Positions 5,159 to 5,370 of a stretch of 5,370 nt of DNA are shown here, piece after piece. The position numbers and the translations under genes were made by a program. Numbering within the stretch: the first letter of the stretch is position 1; each line of letters starts with the position of its first letter. Source of the stretch: Rhodospirillales bacterium (lineage in GTDB: Bacteria > Pseudomonadota > Alphaproteobacteria > SMXQ01); NCBI GenBank assembly GCA_024638585.1, contig JAHEKA010000200.1, positions 1 through 5,370 of the forward strand. The letters run 5' to 3'. The notes under the pieces are model-generated. The model was given only the letters and a program-made list of their open reading frames with translations, did not search any database and was not told where the DNA came from.

Positions 5159-5370
5159 CTAGGTCCGCTGCGGCAGCAGTCCGGGGAAGAACAGGATGAG
5201 GACGCCGAAGGCCAGGATCAGCACGCCGGCGCCGCGGCTGACCCAGAGAATGCCGCGTTCATCGATGCGATGGCGGAACAGGCTGGAGAGGGTGATCAGG
5301 GTGGTCCACCACAGCGCCCCGCCGAGAAACACGCCGGCGACCAGGGCCAGGGCCCAAACCGTCTTCTCAT
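5159..5370 (-). CDS. LysE/RhtB family exporter, C-terminal part
   Basis: The reading frame enters from the right edge and ends at TAG (5161-5159), giving the last 69 or so residues of a membrane protein; its start lies outside the window. Visible are a hydrophobic helix (about VWALALVAGVFLGGALWW), a short loop with RHRIDERG, and a second helix (GAGVLILAFGVLILFF), ending in PGLLPQRT. This pattern, with a G/W-rich helix, a basic loop and a final helix carrying the G-x-G-V-L-I-x-x-F-G signature, is typical of the C-terminus of LysE/RhtB transporters, which export amino acids and related compounds. The substrate cannot be told from this part. It runs in the same direction as cynA, but the 290-base gap with its own promoter suggests a separate unit. 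Confidence 0.72.
   Translation of the reverse strand, partial: EKTVWALALVAGVFLGGALWWTTLITLSSLFRHRIDERGILWVSRGAGVLILAFGVLILFFPGLLPQRT

Overview
The window looks like a piece of a GC-rich alphaproteobacterial chromosome, most likely from a Rhodospirillales or Magnetospirillum-like organism. This rests on the overall GC content, strong third-position GC in the genes, and the character of the aspartate-semialdehyde dehydrogenase. The assignment is a judgement from protein flavour, not from a search.

Layout: asd (46-1059, +) is a complete lysine/threonine/methionine biosynthesis gene. It converges on a four-gene minus-strand operon, with a strong GC-rich hairpin (1060-1085) between them. Read in its own direction the operon runs cynA (4868-3429, Tat-exported binding protein), cynB (3417-2581, permease), cynD (2568-1672, ATPase) and cynS (1623-1108, cyanase). 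This is the gene order of the cyanobacterial cynABDS operon. The first three genes are about 11-12 bases apart and look translationally linked; cynS follows after 48 bases that hold a GC stem-loop and a strong Shine-Dalgarno sequence. At the right edge is the C-terminal end of a LysE/RhtB-type exporter gene (5159-5370, -), transcribed in the same direction as the cyn genes.

The 290 bases between the exporter gene and cynA appear to be a regulatory region. They hold an almost perfect sigma-54 (-24/-12) promoter pointing at cynA, a perfect IHF consensus about 70-80 bases upstream of the predicted start, and two short tandem repeats plus an imperfect palindrome where an enhancer-binding protein would be expected. 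This is the arrangement of an NtrC-type nitrogen-starvation promoter.

Inferred biology: under nitrogen limitation the cell imports cyanate through the CynABD ABC transporter. CynS then converts cyanate plus bicarbonate to ammonia and CO2, giving both a nitrogen source and detoxification. No carbonic anhydrase (cynT) or cynR regulator lies in the window. The system itself is known. The less ordinary points are the sigma-54 promoter layout, the roughly 80-residue cysteine-containing segment ahead of the Tat signal of CynA, and the apparent replacement in CynA of a lysine that binds nitrate in NrtA.
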